A stretch of 64,000 nt of DNA from JAWKRB01 sp041389885 (GCA_041389885.1 JAWKRB010000021.1:1-64000), one strand, 5' to 3'. Counted from the stretch's first letter, positions 35,173 to 44,957 are shown. Notes: a model not told the origin generated them from the sequence alone. Made by a program: numbers and translations.

Positions 35173-36612
35173 ATGGAGACCGACGCGAGACCCATCTCCG
35201 ACCGCTGGGAGCTCACGGAGCGCATTGGCTCCGGGGCCATGGGCGAGGTGTGGCGCGGGCGTCACCGGGTGCTCGGCCACGCCGTCGCGGTCAAGATCAT
35301 GAAGCGCGACGCGTCGCGCGATCAGTCGATGGTCGCGCGCTTTCTCCGCGAGGCGCGCATCGCCGCGCGGCTGCGGCACCGCAACATCGCGCGGGTCGAA
35401 GACTTCGGCACGTCGTCCGAGGCCAAGCCCTTTCTCGTGATGGAGCTGCTCACGGGCAGCTCCCTCGAAGACTTCATCGAGCGGGGCGAGCGGCTGCCCC
35501 GCGCGCGGGTGATCACCGTCGCGAGGCACGTCGGCGCGGCCTGCGACGTGGCCCACGCCGAGGGCGTGGTGCACCGCGACCTCAAGCCCGCCAACTGCTT
35601 CGTCGTGCGCGACGAAGACGGCGCCGACCTGGTGAAGGTCCTCGATTTCGGCGTCGCGAAGGTGAGCGACGGGCTGCTCTCGACCCGACACGCGCAGGGC
35701 GGATTCACGCTCATCGGCACGCCCGTGTACATGTCCCCCGAGCAGGCGCGGGGCGACGAGGTGATCGACGGGCGCAGTGATCTCTGGTCCCTCGGGGTGA
35801 TGCTCTACGAGCTGCTCACGGGGGAGCTGCCCTTTCACGGCGACTCGCTGCCGATGCTGCTCGTGGCGATCCAGTCGCGCGAGGCGGCGCCGCCCAGCAC
35901 CCACGACCCCACGCTCCCGCCCTCGGTCGACGCGTGGACCGCGCGCGCCCTCGCCCGCGACCCCTCGCGGCGCTTTCACTCCGGCCGCGAGATGGCCGAG
36001 GCCCTCGCCATCGCCCTCGCCGGCGCCCCCGAGGCCCCCGCCCGGACCTCGGCGCAGAGCTACGCGCCCACCGCGGAGATGTCGCAGGTCTCCCTCGCGC
36101 CCGCGGCGCCGAACACCCTGGCGCCCACGCAGCCGATGCAGGCCGTGACCCACCCGACGCCGCACTTCGTCGCGCCCCACGCGGTCACGCACGCCTCGCT
36201 CCCCGCGCCGCCGCCCTCGCGAGACCTGCGGCCGCTCCTCGCCGTGTCGGCGCTGCTGATCCTGGGCGCGGCGGTCTTCGCCGCGGCGCTGCTCCTCCGC
36301 GCGCCCGATCACGACGGGCCGAGCGCGGCGCGCCCCCCCGAGGCCCCGGTGCGCCCCATCCCGGTCACGCCCGGTCCCGTCGCGGCGCGCCCGGCGCCGC
36401 TCCCCGCGCCGCTCCCCGCGCCCGCGGTGCGTCCCGCGCGCCCGGCGCCCCCGCCGGAGCCCGTCGTGCAGAGGCCCTCGGCGCCGCGGGTGACGCCGAG
36501 AACCCCGCCCAGGCCCCCGCCCAGGTCCGAGGCCCCGGCGCCGGTCTTTGTTCAGCCGCAGCCGCAGCCGCGACCCGCTCCGAACACGCCGTACAACCCC
36601 GAGCAGCCCTGA
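35173..36612 (+). CDS. Transmembrane Ser/Thr protein kinase
   Basis: A 479-residue Hanks-type kinase. The kinase domain covers about residues 10-275: glycine loop GSGAMGEVW, Lys in HAVAVKIM, catalytic HRDLKPAN, LDFGVAK and the activation segment end GTPVYMSPEQ. A Pro/Ala/Thr-rich linker leads to one membrane helix (LLAVSALLILGAAVFAAALLL, about 355-375) and an outer tail rich in Pro, Arg and Gln with no recognised sensor domain. ATG at 35173 is chosen over a TTG at 35161. It converges with the methyltransferase gene, ending 4 bp from it. All catalytic residues are present, so it is probably active. Confidence 0.93.
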   Translation: METDARPISDRWELTERIGSGAMGEVWRGRHRVLGHAVAVKIMKRDASRDQSMVARFLREARIAARLRHRNIARVEDFGTSSEAKPFLVMELLTGSSLEDFIERGERLPRARVITVARHVGAACDVAHAEGVVHRDLKPANCFVVRDEDGADLVKVLDFGVAKVSDGLLSTRHAQGGFTLIGTPVYMSPEQARGDEVIDGRSDLWSLGVMLYELLTGELPFHGDSLPMLLVAIQSREAAPPSTHDPTLPPSVDAWTARALARDPSRRFHSGREMAEALAIALAGAPEAPARTSAQSYAPTAEMSQVSLAPAAPNTLAPTQPMQAVTHPTPHFVAPHAVTHASLPAPPPSRDLRPLLAVSALLILGAAVFAAALLLRAPDHDGPSAARPPEAPVRPIPVTPGPVAARPAPLPAPLPAPAVRPARPAPPPEPVVQRPSAPRVTPRTPPRPPPRSEAPAPVFVQPQPQPRPAPNTPYNPEQP

Positions 36613-36616
36613 GCGC

Positions 36617-37297
36617 TCAGGGCCGCGCGCGGTACGTGAGCATGTACTGCCGCGGGAGCATGAAGGCCTCGCCGTCGCGCGCGAAGCCCGCCTCGGCGAG
36701 CTCGGCGTCGACCTGCGCGGGCGTGAGCCGAAACTGCGCGGGAGGACCGCTCGGAGACTCCGCCGTGAAGTCGATGATGACCACGCGCCCGCCGGGGCGC
36801 AGCGAGGCGCGCAGCGCGCGGTAGTACGCCGGGCGGTCGTCGATGTGGTGGTGCGTGTCCACCACGAGGATCACGTCGACGGCGTCGGGGATGCGCGCGT
36901 CGGTCGGCGTCGCGAGCACGCCGCGGAGGTTCGAGATCCCCTCCCGCCGCGCGCGCTCGTCGATGAAGCGCACCATGTCGGGCTCGAGGTCCACGGCCCA
37001 CACGCGGCCCTGCGGCGCCGCGCGGGCCAGGCGCACGGAGAAGTACCCCGTCCCCGCGCCGAGGTCGGCGACCTGCGCGTCGGGCGCGAGCGCGAGGCGC
37101 GCGATGACCTCGTCGGGGCGCTGCCACGCGTCGCGCTCCGCGGCGTCGAAGACCGCGCTCCAGCGCGCGGCGTCTTGAAAGCGGTGGTGGTGCCCGGGGC
37201 CGCCGTGGCCGTGCGCGTGCGCAGGTGCCTGCGGCGCAGGGGTGTTCGCGGCGCAGGCGGCGAGGGTCAGCGAGGCGAGGAGCGGGGCGCGCGTCAT
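36617..37297 (-). CDS. Lipoprotein class I SAM-dependent methyltransferase
   Basis: A 226-residue protein with a signal peptide and lipobox (TLAACAAN), a His-rich linker (HAHGHGGPGHHHRF) and a complete class I methyltransferase domain: SAM loop VADLGAGTGYFSVRLA near 78, acidic VDLEPD, and DVILVVDTHHHIDD in place of motif IV. Enzymes of this family normally work in the cytoplasm, where SAM is made, so a lipid-anchored exported form is odd. The His-rich linker could bind metal. The ATG at 37297 is the only start that gives a tidy signal peptide. It diverges from the ADP-ribosylglycohydrolase gene. Confidence 0.85.
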   Translation of the reverse strand: MTRAPLLASLTLAACAANTPAPQAPAHAHGHGGPGHHHRFQDAARWSAVFDAAERDAWQRPDEVIARLALAPDAQVADLGAGTGYFSVRLARAAPQGRVWAVDLEPDMVRFIDERARREGISNLRGVLATPTDARIPDAVDVILVVDTHHHIDDRPAYYRALRASLRPGGRVVIIDFTAESPSGPPAQFRLTPAQVDAELAEAGFARDGEAFMLPRQYMLTYRARP

Positions 37298-37391
37298 GAC
37301 CCCTGCCCTGCCACGGGCCCTGGGGGTGCGGTCAAGCGCAGATCCTGCGGCGCCTCGGGAATCCCCCTCCCGACCCGCGCGTTCCCTCCCC

Positions 37392-38396
<1,005 letters not shown>

Positions 38397-38449
38397 GCCC
38401 CGCGAACTTCCCTTCTCCCCGGCTTCGGTACTAGGTAGCCGTCACCGCC

Positions 38450-39475
38450 ATGCGCCTAGCCTCTGTGCTCCCGATGTCTGCCCTGCTCCTCGCCGCCGCG
38501 CCGGTCGCCGCGCAGACGGTGACCGCCGCCGAGGCCGGACGCCAGTCGTTTCAGCTCGGCCGCGCGCTCTACGACCAGCGCCGCTGGGCCGAGGCGCTCG
38601 ACGCGTTTCGCACGTCGAACCAGGTGCTCCCCTCGCCCAACACCCTGCTCTACATCGGCCGCTGCCACCGCGAGCTCGGTCGCAACGCCGAGGCCTACCG
38701 CGCGCTGCTCCAGGCCGCCCGCGAGGCCGACGCGCGGCGGGTCACCGAGCCCCGCTACGCGCCCACGGCCGACGCCGCGCAGCGCGAGGCGGCGGCGATC
38801 ACCGAGCGCGTGGGCTTCGTGATCGTCGAGGTGCCCGACCGCCCCCCGGCGCTGACGGTGAGCCTCAACGGCGAGCCCCTCGACCCCTCGACCTTCGGCA
38901 CGGCCCTCGCGGTCGACCCCGGCGCGCTCACCCTCGAGGCCAGCGCGGCGGGGCGCGTGCCCTTCCGCGGCACGAGCGCCGTGGCCGCGGGGCAGCAGGC
39001 GCGCATGACCGTGCAGCTGCCGGCGTACCAGCCCGGCGCGGCGACCGCGGCGCAGACGGTGAGCTTCACCCCCACGGCGATGACGGGCGTCAGCCCGGTG
39101 GTGAGCACGTCGAGCACGAACAACACCCAGCGCGTGCTGGGGATCACCGCCCTCGGCGCGGGCGTGGCGCTGGGCGTCGCCGGGGTCTTCACGGGGCTCC
39201 GCGCGCGGGAGATCCAGACCGACCTCGACCGCATCTGCCCCGCGGGCTGCGGCAACACCCGCGGCGACGTGCGCAGCATGGTCGAGGAGGGGAACACCCA
39301 GGTGCTCGCCACCAACGTGCTGTGGGGCGTGGGCGGGGCGCTCGCGGTGACCGGCGTGATCCTCTGGATCACCTCGCCCTCGAGCGGCTCCGTCGAGCTC
39401 TTCACGCCCTCCCTCGCGGTGCGCCCCTACGTCGACCCCGTCGGCGGCAGCGCCGGCGTCACGGGGCGCTTCTGA
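38450..39475 (+). CDS. Exported TPR protein with PEGA-like domain and membrane helix
   Basis: A 341-residue protein: signal peptide ending VAAQT, two or three TPR units (about 25-100, SFQLGRALYDQRRWAEALDAF), a PEGA-like beta domain (about 120-195, VIVEVPDRPPALTVSLNG) and a pair of hydrophobic helices (ALGAGVALGVAGVFTGL and VGGALAVTGVILWI) around a short loop with two Cys. This layout recurs in myxobacterial envelope proteins; the second example here is at 56820-57827. Function unknown. The alpha/beta hydrolase gene follows immediately. Confidence 0.8.
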   Translation: MRLASVLPMSALLLAAAPVAAQTVTAAEAGRQSFQLGRALYDQRRWAEALDAFRTSNQVLPSPNTLLYIGRCHRELGRNAEAYRALLQAAREADARRVTEPRYAPTADAAQREAAAITERVGFVIVEVPDRPPALTVSLNGEPLDPSTFGTALAVDPGALTLEASAAGRVPFRGTSAVAAGQQARMTVQLPAYQPGAATAAQTVSFTPTAMTGVSPVVSTSSTNNTQRVLGITALGAGVALGVAGVFTGLRAREIQTDLDRICPAGCGNTRGDVRSMVEEGNTQVLATNVLWGVGGALAVTGVILWITSPSSGSVELFTPSLAVRPYVDPVGGSAGVTGRF

Positions 39476-39504
39476 GCGAGCCGCTCCGCGCCTGGGCGCG
39501 CCGC

Positions 39505-40290
39505 GTGGTCGCCGCGGCGCTGGGCGTGTACCTCGTCGCGGTCGTGATGTTCACCGCCCTGCAGCGCAGCATCCTCTTTCCCGCGCCCCCGCCCGTGCCC
39601 GTGCCCGCCGCCGCCGGGACGCTCCTGGAGGGGCGCTCCCCGCAGGGTCGCCGGGTGGTCGCCCTGTGGTCTCCACTCCGCGCCGACGCGCCGACGGTCG
39701 CGTATTTTCACGGCAACGGGATGCAGCTCGCCGACTGCGCCGCGCTCGTGCCGAGCCTTCACGCCCTGGGCTGCAACGCGTTCTGCGTGGAGTACCCGGG
39801 CTACGGCCCCCTCGCGGCGGACGCGCCGAGCGAGGCCGCCCTGATCGACGTCGCCGACGGCGCGATGCGCCTGCTCCGCGATCGAGAGGGCGTGGCCGCG
39901 TCGCGCACCGTGCTGCTGGGGCAGTCTCTCGGCACGGGGGTGGCGTCGGCCCTGGCGGCGCGGGGCGCGGGCGCGCGGCTCGCGCTGATGACCCCGTTCC
40001 GCTCAATCACGGCGGTGGCGAGCGGGCTCTTCCCGTGGCTCCCGGTGCGGCTGATCCTGCGCGACCGCTTCGACACCGAGGCCCTCGCCCCGCGCATCAC
40101 CGCGCCGACGCTGGTGATCCACGGGACCGCCGACGAGGTGGTCCCCTACGCGCACGGCGAGGCGCTCTCACGGATCATCCGCGGCTGCGCGCTCGCGCGG
40201 ATCGACGGCGGCCACCACAACGACCTCTGGAGCGACCACGGCGACGACGTGCGCGCGGCCCTCGCTCGCTTCATCGCGCCGATGCGCTAG
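39505..40290 (+). CDS. Membrane-anchored alpha/beta hydrolase (Bem46-like)
   Basis: A 261-residue hydrolase with an N-terminal membrane helix (VVAAALGVYLVAVVMFTAL), oxyanion region AYFHGNGMQLA, nucleophile GQSLGTG, acid in HGTADEVVPY and His in DGGHHND. The family acts on esters or peptides; substrates are mostly unknown. GTG at 39505 is a guess, since a CTG at 39472 overlapping the upstream stop would also fit. Its TAG stop at 40288-40290 is part of the CTAG end of the palindromic element that follows. Confidence 0.82.
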   Translation: MVAAALGVYLVAVVMFTALQRSILFPAPPPVPVPAAAGTLLEGRSPQGRRVVALWSPLRADAPTVAYFHGNGMQLADCAALVPSLHALGCNAFCVEYPGYGPLAADAPSEAALIDVADGAMRLLRDREGVAASRTVLLGQSLGTGVASALAARGAGARLALMTPFRSITAVASGLFPWLPVRLILRDRFDTEALAPRITAPTLVIHGTADEVVPYAHGEALSRIIRGCALARIDGGHHNDLWSDHGDDVRAALARFIAPMR

Positions 40291-40733
40291 GGCCTTTCCA
40301 CAGGGGACGTGAAAGGTTGAGGTGAACCGACGCCGCGGGGCCACACCGACGCTGCCGCGCGCCCTCTCCCTCCTCGGGCTGCGTTCGACACACAAGTCAG
40401 GAATCCGCTTAAAAACAAGCGTGATGCGCCTCTGGTCTGTCCGCGCCGTCCCTCGTCCCTTCGACCCGACGCGGGGCCCCTCCACCCCTTCCCCCTCCTC
40501 CATGGGCTTCGCCGATGGAGGAGGGGCTGCATCCTTCGGGAAGATGCTCCGCGTCGAACTGCCCTTGGGATGCGTCACATGGCCTGAGACCGCGCGGATG
40601 TGTCTGCCATCCCTTGTGTCTCAGCCCCTCCTCCATCGGCGAAGCCCATGGAGGAGGGGGCGGGGGTGGAGGGGTGTGGGCCCGCGGCGCGAGTTCATCT
40701 CAACCCTTCACATCCCCTGTGGACAGGCCCTAG
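40287..40733. repeat. CTAG-bounded nested palindromic element, unit 1 (447 bp)
   Basis: The ends are imperfect inverted copies over about 60 bp (left CTAGGGCCTTTCCACAGGGG, right the same with few changes on the other strand). Inside, two 35-bp hairpins at 40492-40526 and 40625-40659 (stem CCCCTCCTCCAT/ATGGAGGAGGGG) are exact inverted copies of each other. The whole unit is therefore a palindrome made of palindromes. It contains no gene or transposase. Confidence 0.85.
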
Positions 40734-41001
40734 TACCTTTCCACAGGGGACTTGAAGGGATCAGCGCGACGGACGTACCCACATCCCGCGCTGCCGCGCA
40801 CCCCTTCTCCCGCCTCGGGAGAAGGGGTTCTTCTGTCGGGCAGAGGTCATGGTGGGTACCGGGGACGTCCGCGAATTCTACCCATTCCTACCCCTTGCAG
40901 AGCGTCTCTCCCGAGGCGGGAGAGGGCGCGCGGGCGCGTCGGTGTGGGCCCGCGGTGCGGGTTCACCTCAACCCTTCCCATCCCCTGTGGAAAGGTACTA
41001 G
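40730..41001. repeat. CTAG-bounded nested palindromic element, unit 2 (272 bp)
   Basis: Shares the CTAG at 40730-40733 with unit 1 and ends at CTAG 40998-41001. The terminal 21 bases (CTAGTACCTTTCCACAGGGG and one more) are perfect inverted copies. Inner hairpins: 40801-40811/40815-40825 (11 bp) and 40906-40913/40917-40924 (8 bp), again inverted copies of each other in sequence. The core CCTTTCCACAGGGGA is common to both units. Confidence 0.85.
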
Positions 41002-41384
41002 CGACGCACCATGCGATCCATCAGGCGCGTGAGCGCCGACTCGGGGTGGTCACACAGTCCGACGTGCGGCGCGGAGGTCTGCACCACGGTGCTCCTCGGC
41101 GCGACCAGCCAGCTCCATCGCTCCATCGCGGGGAGCGCGCCGATCGCGCCCGCGCCCGCGCCGCCCGCGCACACCCGCGGGATCGCGTCGAGGTGCGCGC
41201 GGAGCGTCTCGACGTCGGCGTCGGGCGCGAGGGCGAGGAGCCGCGCCTCGTCGAGCTCGACCTGCGCGTCGAGGTAGTCGAGCCAGTAGCAGAACACGAT
41301 CACGCCGACGTTGATGAACTCCTCCCGCTCCACCCGCGGGACGAGCCTCACGATCGCGTACTCAAACGAGTTGGGCGCGGGCAC
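40998..41384 (-). CDS. DUF3037 domain protein
   Basis: A 128-residue protein of the DUF3037 family, recognisable by the start SFEYAIVRLVPRVEREEFINVGVIVF and the WSWLVAPRSTVVQTS motif. Its function is unknown; it is regularly encoded next to a HipA-like kinase-fold protein, as here, where the two frames overlap by 23 bp. The stop codon TAG is formed by the CTAG terminus of palindromic unit 2. Confidence 0.88.
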   Translation of the reverse strand: MPAPNSFEYAIVRLVPRVEREEFINVGVIVFCYWLDYLDAQVELDEARLLALAPDADVETLRAHLDAIPRVCAGGAGAGAIGALPAMERWSWLVAPRSTVVQTSAPHVGLCDHPESALTRLMDRMVRR

Positions 41385-42153
41385 GGCGGGCCTCCTCCAC
41401 GATGAGCGGCAGCGCCTCGACCCTCGCCAGGAGCCAATCGCGATACGCCGCGCGGTGCTCGATCTCGTCCGAGAACCCCGCGTCGTCGCTCAGCCACCCG
41501 TCGGGGATCTGCGACACGATGTCTCGAATCACCGCGGGCGTCAGCGACGCGCGCAGGTGCTCGGCGGCGGCGTCGAGCTCCGTCGCCCAGCGCAGGAGCA
41601 CGTGGCTCGCGACCTCGCGAAAGGGGTCGCGCGCGCCGTCGAGGGGCGCCTCGCGGGTCCACCCGTGGTGAAAGTACAGCGACGCGCCGTGGTCGATGAG
41701 CCAGAGCGCGCGGTGCCACGAGAGCAGGTTGGGGTTGCGCGGCGTGCGGTCGACGTTCGCCACGAACGCGTCGAAGAGCACCACCCGAGACGCCGCCGGC
41801 GCGTCGGGCGCAGGGCCCACCAGCGGGTCGAAGGTCACGCTCCCTGGAAGGTAGTCGAGGCCGAGGTTCAACCCCGCGCTGCGCTCGAGGGGGACGCTGA
41901 TCTCCGGGTCAGGCTCGGTGCGCGCCAGCCGCGCGTCGAGCTCGACGAACACCAGCTCGGGCACGCGCAGCCCCGCGGCCCGCGCGAGCTCTCCCGAGAC
42001 GAGCTCCGCGAGCAGCGCGCGAGGCCCCTGCCCCGCGCCCCGGAGCTTCACGAGGTAGTGCCCGAGGTCGTCGCCCTCGACGAGGGCGGGCACGGAGCTC
42101 CCCTCGCGAAAGGGCATCACGTAGCGAATCGCGTGGACCGTGCGGAGCGTCAA
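41362..42153 (-). CDS. HipA-like kinase-fold protein (HipA_2 type)
   Basis: A 263-residue protein resembling the HipA-like family often paired with DUF3037. Seen: HYLVKLRG near the N-terminus (possible ATP-binding Lys), LLAELVSGELARAAGLRVPELVFVEL, LFDAFVANVDRTPRNPNLL (kinase catalytic loop with Asp and Asn) and LWLIDHGASLYFHH (Asp of the metal site). Known HipA proteins are Ser/Thr kinases acting on tRNA synthetases; activity here is inferred. The TTG at 42153 is taken as start because GGGAGGA lies five bases before it. It diverges from kptA across 101 bp. Confidence 0.78.
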   Translation of the reverse strand: MTLRTVHAIRYVMPFREGSSVPALVEGDDLGHYLVKLRGAGQGPRALLAELVSGELARAAGLRVPELVFVELDARLARTEPDPEISVPLERSAGLNLGLDYLPGSVTFDPLVGPAPDAPAASRVVLFDAFVANVDRTPRNPNLLSWHRALWLIDHGASLYFHHGWTREAPLDGARDPFREVASHVLLRWATELDAAAEHLRASLTPAVIRDIVSQIPDGWLSDDAGFSDEIEHRAAYRDWLLARVEALPLIVEEARRARAQLV

Positions 42154-42254
42154 TCGAGTCCTCCCGTCGCGGGGATGTAGCGGCCATGGGCGCCGCGAGG
42201 TCAAGCGCCGCAGGGGTTTGCGCGGGCTCCGCGCCGCTGGCACAAGCACCGACC

Positions 42255-42872
42255 ATGTCCCGCGACGACCTCAAGCGACTCTCGCACCGGCTCTCTTCGA
42301 TCCTGCGCCACCAGCCCGAGGGGCTCCCGATGGACGCCGCGGGGTGGGTCCCGATCGACGCCCTCCTCGCGCGCGTGGGCGTGCCTCGCGAGGCCCTCGA
42401 CGCGGTGGTGGCCGAGAACAACAAGTCTCGCTTCACCGTGCGCGGCGACCAGGTCCGCGCGTGCCAGGGCCACTCCCTCGCCAGCACCCCCGTCACCCGC
42501 GAGGGCCTCGAGGCGTCGTGGTCCGAGGACCTCGAGCACGAGCTGCTCTGGCACGGCACCTCCCTCGCGGCGCTCGAGCCCATCGCCCGCGAGGGGATCC
42601 TCCCCGGCGAGCGCTCCCACGTGCACCTCGCCGCCGCGACCGACAGCGCCGTGGGCAAGCGCGCGGGGGTCGACGCGCTGCTCGCCGTCGACACGAAGCG
42701 CCTGCGAGAGAAAGGATTTCGCGTGTTCGTGAGCGAGAACGGCGTGCGTCTCGCGCGGGAGGTGCCGCCGGGCTGCATCGCGGGCGTGGCGCCAGGCACC
42801 CGCCGCGCCGAGGCCGAGCTCCCCCCCCTCGCCGCCCGGCTGGGGCTGCCGCTGCGTGGCGCGCGGGCGTAG
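42255..42872 (+). CDS. kptA: RNA 2'-phosphotransferase (Tpt1/KptA)
   Basis: A 205-residue Tpt1/KptA enzyme, which moves an RNA 2'-phosphate to NAD, releasing nicotinamide and ADP-ribose 1'',2''-cyclic phosphate. The N-terminal winged helix (LKRLSHRLSSILRHQPE) and NAD part (ELLWHGTSLAALEPI, ERSHVHLAAATDSAVGKRAGVDAL, RVFVSENGVRLAREVPP) carry the conserved Arg and His residues. The ATG at 42255 is chosen as it puts the family start MSRDDLKRL first. Bacterial roles are uncertain because bacteria lack the eukaryotic tRNA splicing product; repair of 2'-phosphate ends is one idea. Confidence 0.93.
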   Translation: MSRDDLKRLSHRLSSILRHQPEGLPMDAAGWVPIDALLARVGVPREALDAVVAENNKSRFTVRGDQVRACQGHSLASTPVTREGLEASWSEDLEHELLWHGTSLAALEPIAREGILPGERSHVHLAAATDSAVGKRAGVDALLAVDTKRLREKGFRVFVSENGVRLAREVPPGCIAGVAPGTRRAEAELPPLAARLGLPLRGARA

Positions 42873-42926
42873 GGCCCTCAGCCCCCCATTGACCGCGACC
42901 GCGCCCCGCAGGAAAGCTCCTCGGCG

Positions 42927-43559
42927 ATGACCCCGTCGCGCCGCCTCGCGCTGCTGCTCCCCGCCCTGCTCGTGTCGGCCTGCGCGCCCGCAGACCCGGC
43001 GGGGCTCGTGCGATCGCCCGACGTGCCGACACCCCCGCAAGACGCGCCGATGATCTCGGTCGACGTCGAGGCCATCGACGCCGGCGAGGCGATGGATACC
43101 CCTGCGCCGCAAGAGGATACGCCCGCTCCTCCACAAGACACCCCGCCCCCGCCCGAGGACCGGGTCACGGCGGTCGACGCGCCGCTGCTCCTCGACGCGC
43201 CGCTGACCTGCGGTCGCGAGCTGATGACCTGCTGCGCGGGGCTCACCTGCCTGCCCGGCCTGCGCTGCTCGGAGGAGCGCTGCGTGCAAGACCCCACCTG
43301 CGGCGGCGTGAACCGCACCTGCTGCGGCGGGACCGCCTGCGACCAGGGCCTGCGCTGCGCCGAGGGGCGCTGCGTGGGCGAGACCTGCACGCCCATCGGC
43401 GCGCCCTGCGGCGACGTGGCCAACTGCTGCGCGGGGCGCGTGTGCCGGCCCTCGCCCGCGACCCGCATCTGCTGCACCGAGAACGACGGGCCCTGCACGG
43501 GCCCCGGCGAGTGCTGCGGCGCGGCGACCTGCGTGGGCGGACGCTGCGCGGGCGGCTGA
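42927..43559 (+). CDS. Cysteine-rich lipoprotein
   Basis: A 210-residue lipoprotein with lipobox LLVSAC, an Asp/Pro-rich linker (about 25-95, with repeated PPQD and APQEDT-like steps) and a C-terminal domain of about 110 residues with over 25 Cys arranged as CC-x-G-x-x-C-x-x-G-x-x-C (LMTCCAGLTCLPGLRCSEERC). The pattern resembles short disulphide-rich domains of extracellular proteins. No catalytic residues. Its TGA stop abuts the nhaA stop of the other strand in the palindrome TGATCA. Confidence 0.8.
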   Translation: MTPSRRLALLLPALLVSACAPADPAGLVRSPDVPTPPQDAPMISVDVEAIDAGEAMDTPAPQEDTPAPPQDTPPPPEDRVTAVDAPLLLDAPLTCGRELMTCCAGLTCLPGLRCSEERCVQDPTCGGVNRTCCGGTACDQGLRCAEGRCVGETCTPIGAPCGDVANCCAGRVCRPSPATRICCTENDGPCTGPGECCGAATCVGGRCAGG

Positions 43560-44957
43560 TCAGCGCTCGGTCGAGCGCTCGGCGTCGTCGACGTCCTCGG
43601 CCGCGCCGGGGGTGACTTCGGGGGAGAGCAGCGCGCGCCCGAGCGTCAGCCCCAGGGCGACCGCCGCGGCGCTCGCGCCGAGCACGCCGACCTTCGCGGC
43701 GAGGAGCAGCGACGGGTCGCGAAACGCGAGCTGCGCGATGAAGAGCGACATGGTGAAGCCGATCCCCGCGACGACGCCGAGGACCACGAGGTGCCGGCGG
43801 GTGAGCCCGATCGGGAGCGTCGCGAGCTTGAGGCGAATCGCGAGGGCGCTGGTGAGCAACACGCCCAGGGGCTTTCCGATCAGCAGCCCCGCGGTGATGG
43901 CCAGGGCCACCTCGCGCTCGGCGCCGCCGAGGGAGACGCCGCGCAGCGAGACGCCGGCGTTGGCGAAGGCGAAGAGCGGCATGATCGCGTAGGCGACCCA
44001 GGGGTGGAGCGCCTCGATGAGCGACTCGGAGGGCGAGAGCGCCTCGCGCCGCGCGAGCTCGACCCGCTCGAGGCTCGCGAGCAGCTCGCGGCGGTCGACG
44101 GGGTCGCCCGAGAGCGCCTCGTGCTCCTCGTGGATGCGCGCGGCGAAGCCCTCGGGGCCGACCCACTGTCGCACCGGCGTCGCGAAGCCCACGATCACCC
44201 CCGCGAGGGTGGGGTGAATCCCCGCGCCGTAGAGCCCCGCCCACACGACCAGCCCTGGGGCGACGTACGCGAGGCGCGAGCGCACGCCGAGGGCCTGCAT
44301 CGCGTAGATCGCGGCCACGCCGAGGGCCGCGCCGGCGAGCGCGCTCCAGGCGATTCCGCCGGTGTAGAAGACCGCGATCACGAGGATCGCCCCGAGGTCG
44401 TCGATCACCGCCACCGCGAGCAGCAGCACCCGGAGCGCCGCGGGGACCCGCTTGCCCAGCGCGGCGAACACGCCCACGGCGAAGGCGATGTCGGTGGCCA
44501 TCGGCACGCCCCAGCCCTCCCGCGCGCCCGGCTGCGTCGCCAGGCCGACGTACACCGCCGCGGGGGCGAGCATGCCCCCGAGCGCGGCGGCCACGGGCAG
44601 CGCGGCGCGACGCGGGGTCGAGAGCTCGCCCTCGTGCACCTCGCGGCGGATCTCCATCCCCACGACGAAGAAGAAGACCACCATCAGCACGTCGTTCACG
44701 ATCCACTGGAGCGAGCGCTCGACGTGCGCGCCGCGAAAGCTCACCCCCACCGTCATCTGGAGCAGCGACTCGTAGCTCGAGGCCCAGGGCGAGTTGGCCC
44801 ACGCCAGCGCGACCGCCGTCGCCACGGCGAGGAGCACCGCGCTCGAGGCCTGGATGCCCAGAAAGCGCGCGAGGGGCTTCGCCATCACCCGCGCGGCGCG
44901 CATGAGCGGGGGCCAGGCCTCAGGGGGCGTTCGCGGAATCTCAGACGGCACGGTCAC
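43560..44957 (-). CDS. nhaA: Na+/H+ antiporter NhaA
   Basis: A 465-residue NhaA antiporter that exports sodium in exchange for protons. The paired aspartates of the ion site are in LLLAVAVIDDLGAILVIAVFYT; the family sequences WIVNDVLMVVFFFVVGMEIRRE, PMATDIAFAVGVFAALG and PLGVLLTSALAIRL are also present. About twelve hydrophobic helices are seen. It is longer than the E. coli protein by some 75 residues, from a longer loop near 240-290 and a polar acidic tail. GTG at 44957 with GAGGAG upstream. Confidence 0.95.
   Translation of the reverse strand: MTVPSEIPRTPPEAWPPLMRAARVMAKPLARFLGIQASSAVLLAVATAVALAWANSPWASSYESLLQMTVGVSFRGAHVERSLQWIVNDVLMVVFFFVVGMEIRREVHEGELSTPRRAALPVAAALGGMLAPAAVYVGLATQPGAREGWGVPMATDIAFAVGVFAALGKRVPAALRVLLLAVAVIDDLGAILVIAVFYTGGIAWSALAGAALGVAAIYAMQALGVRSRLAYVAPGLVVWAGLYGAGIHPTLAGVIVGFATPVRQWVGPEGFAARIHEEHEALSGDPVDRRELLASLERVELARREALSPSESLIEALHPWVAYAIMPLFAFANAGVSLRGVSLGGAEREVALAITAGLLIGKPLGVLLTSALAIRLKLATLPIGLTRRHLVVLGVVAGIGFTMSLFIAQLAFRDPSLLLAAKVGVLGASAAAVALGLTLGRALLSPEVTPGAAEDVDDAERSTER

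Noticed and set aside
40287..41001. Insertion sequence with transposase
   Set aside because: No transposase or fragment of one is found in any frame; only terminal inverted repeats and hairpins are present.
40322..41032. Plus-strand open frame of 236 codons across the palindromic region
   Set aside because: The sequence is explained by inverted repeats and hairpins; the predicted protein has no plausible composition and crosses a CTAG boundary.
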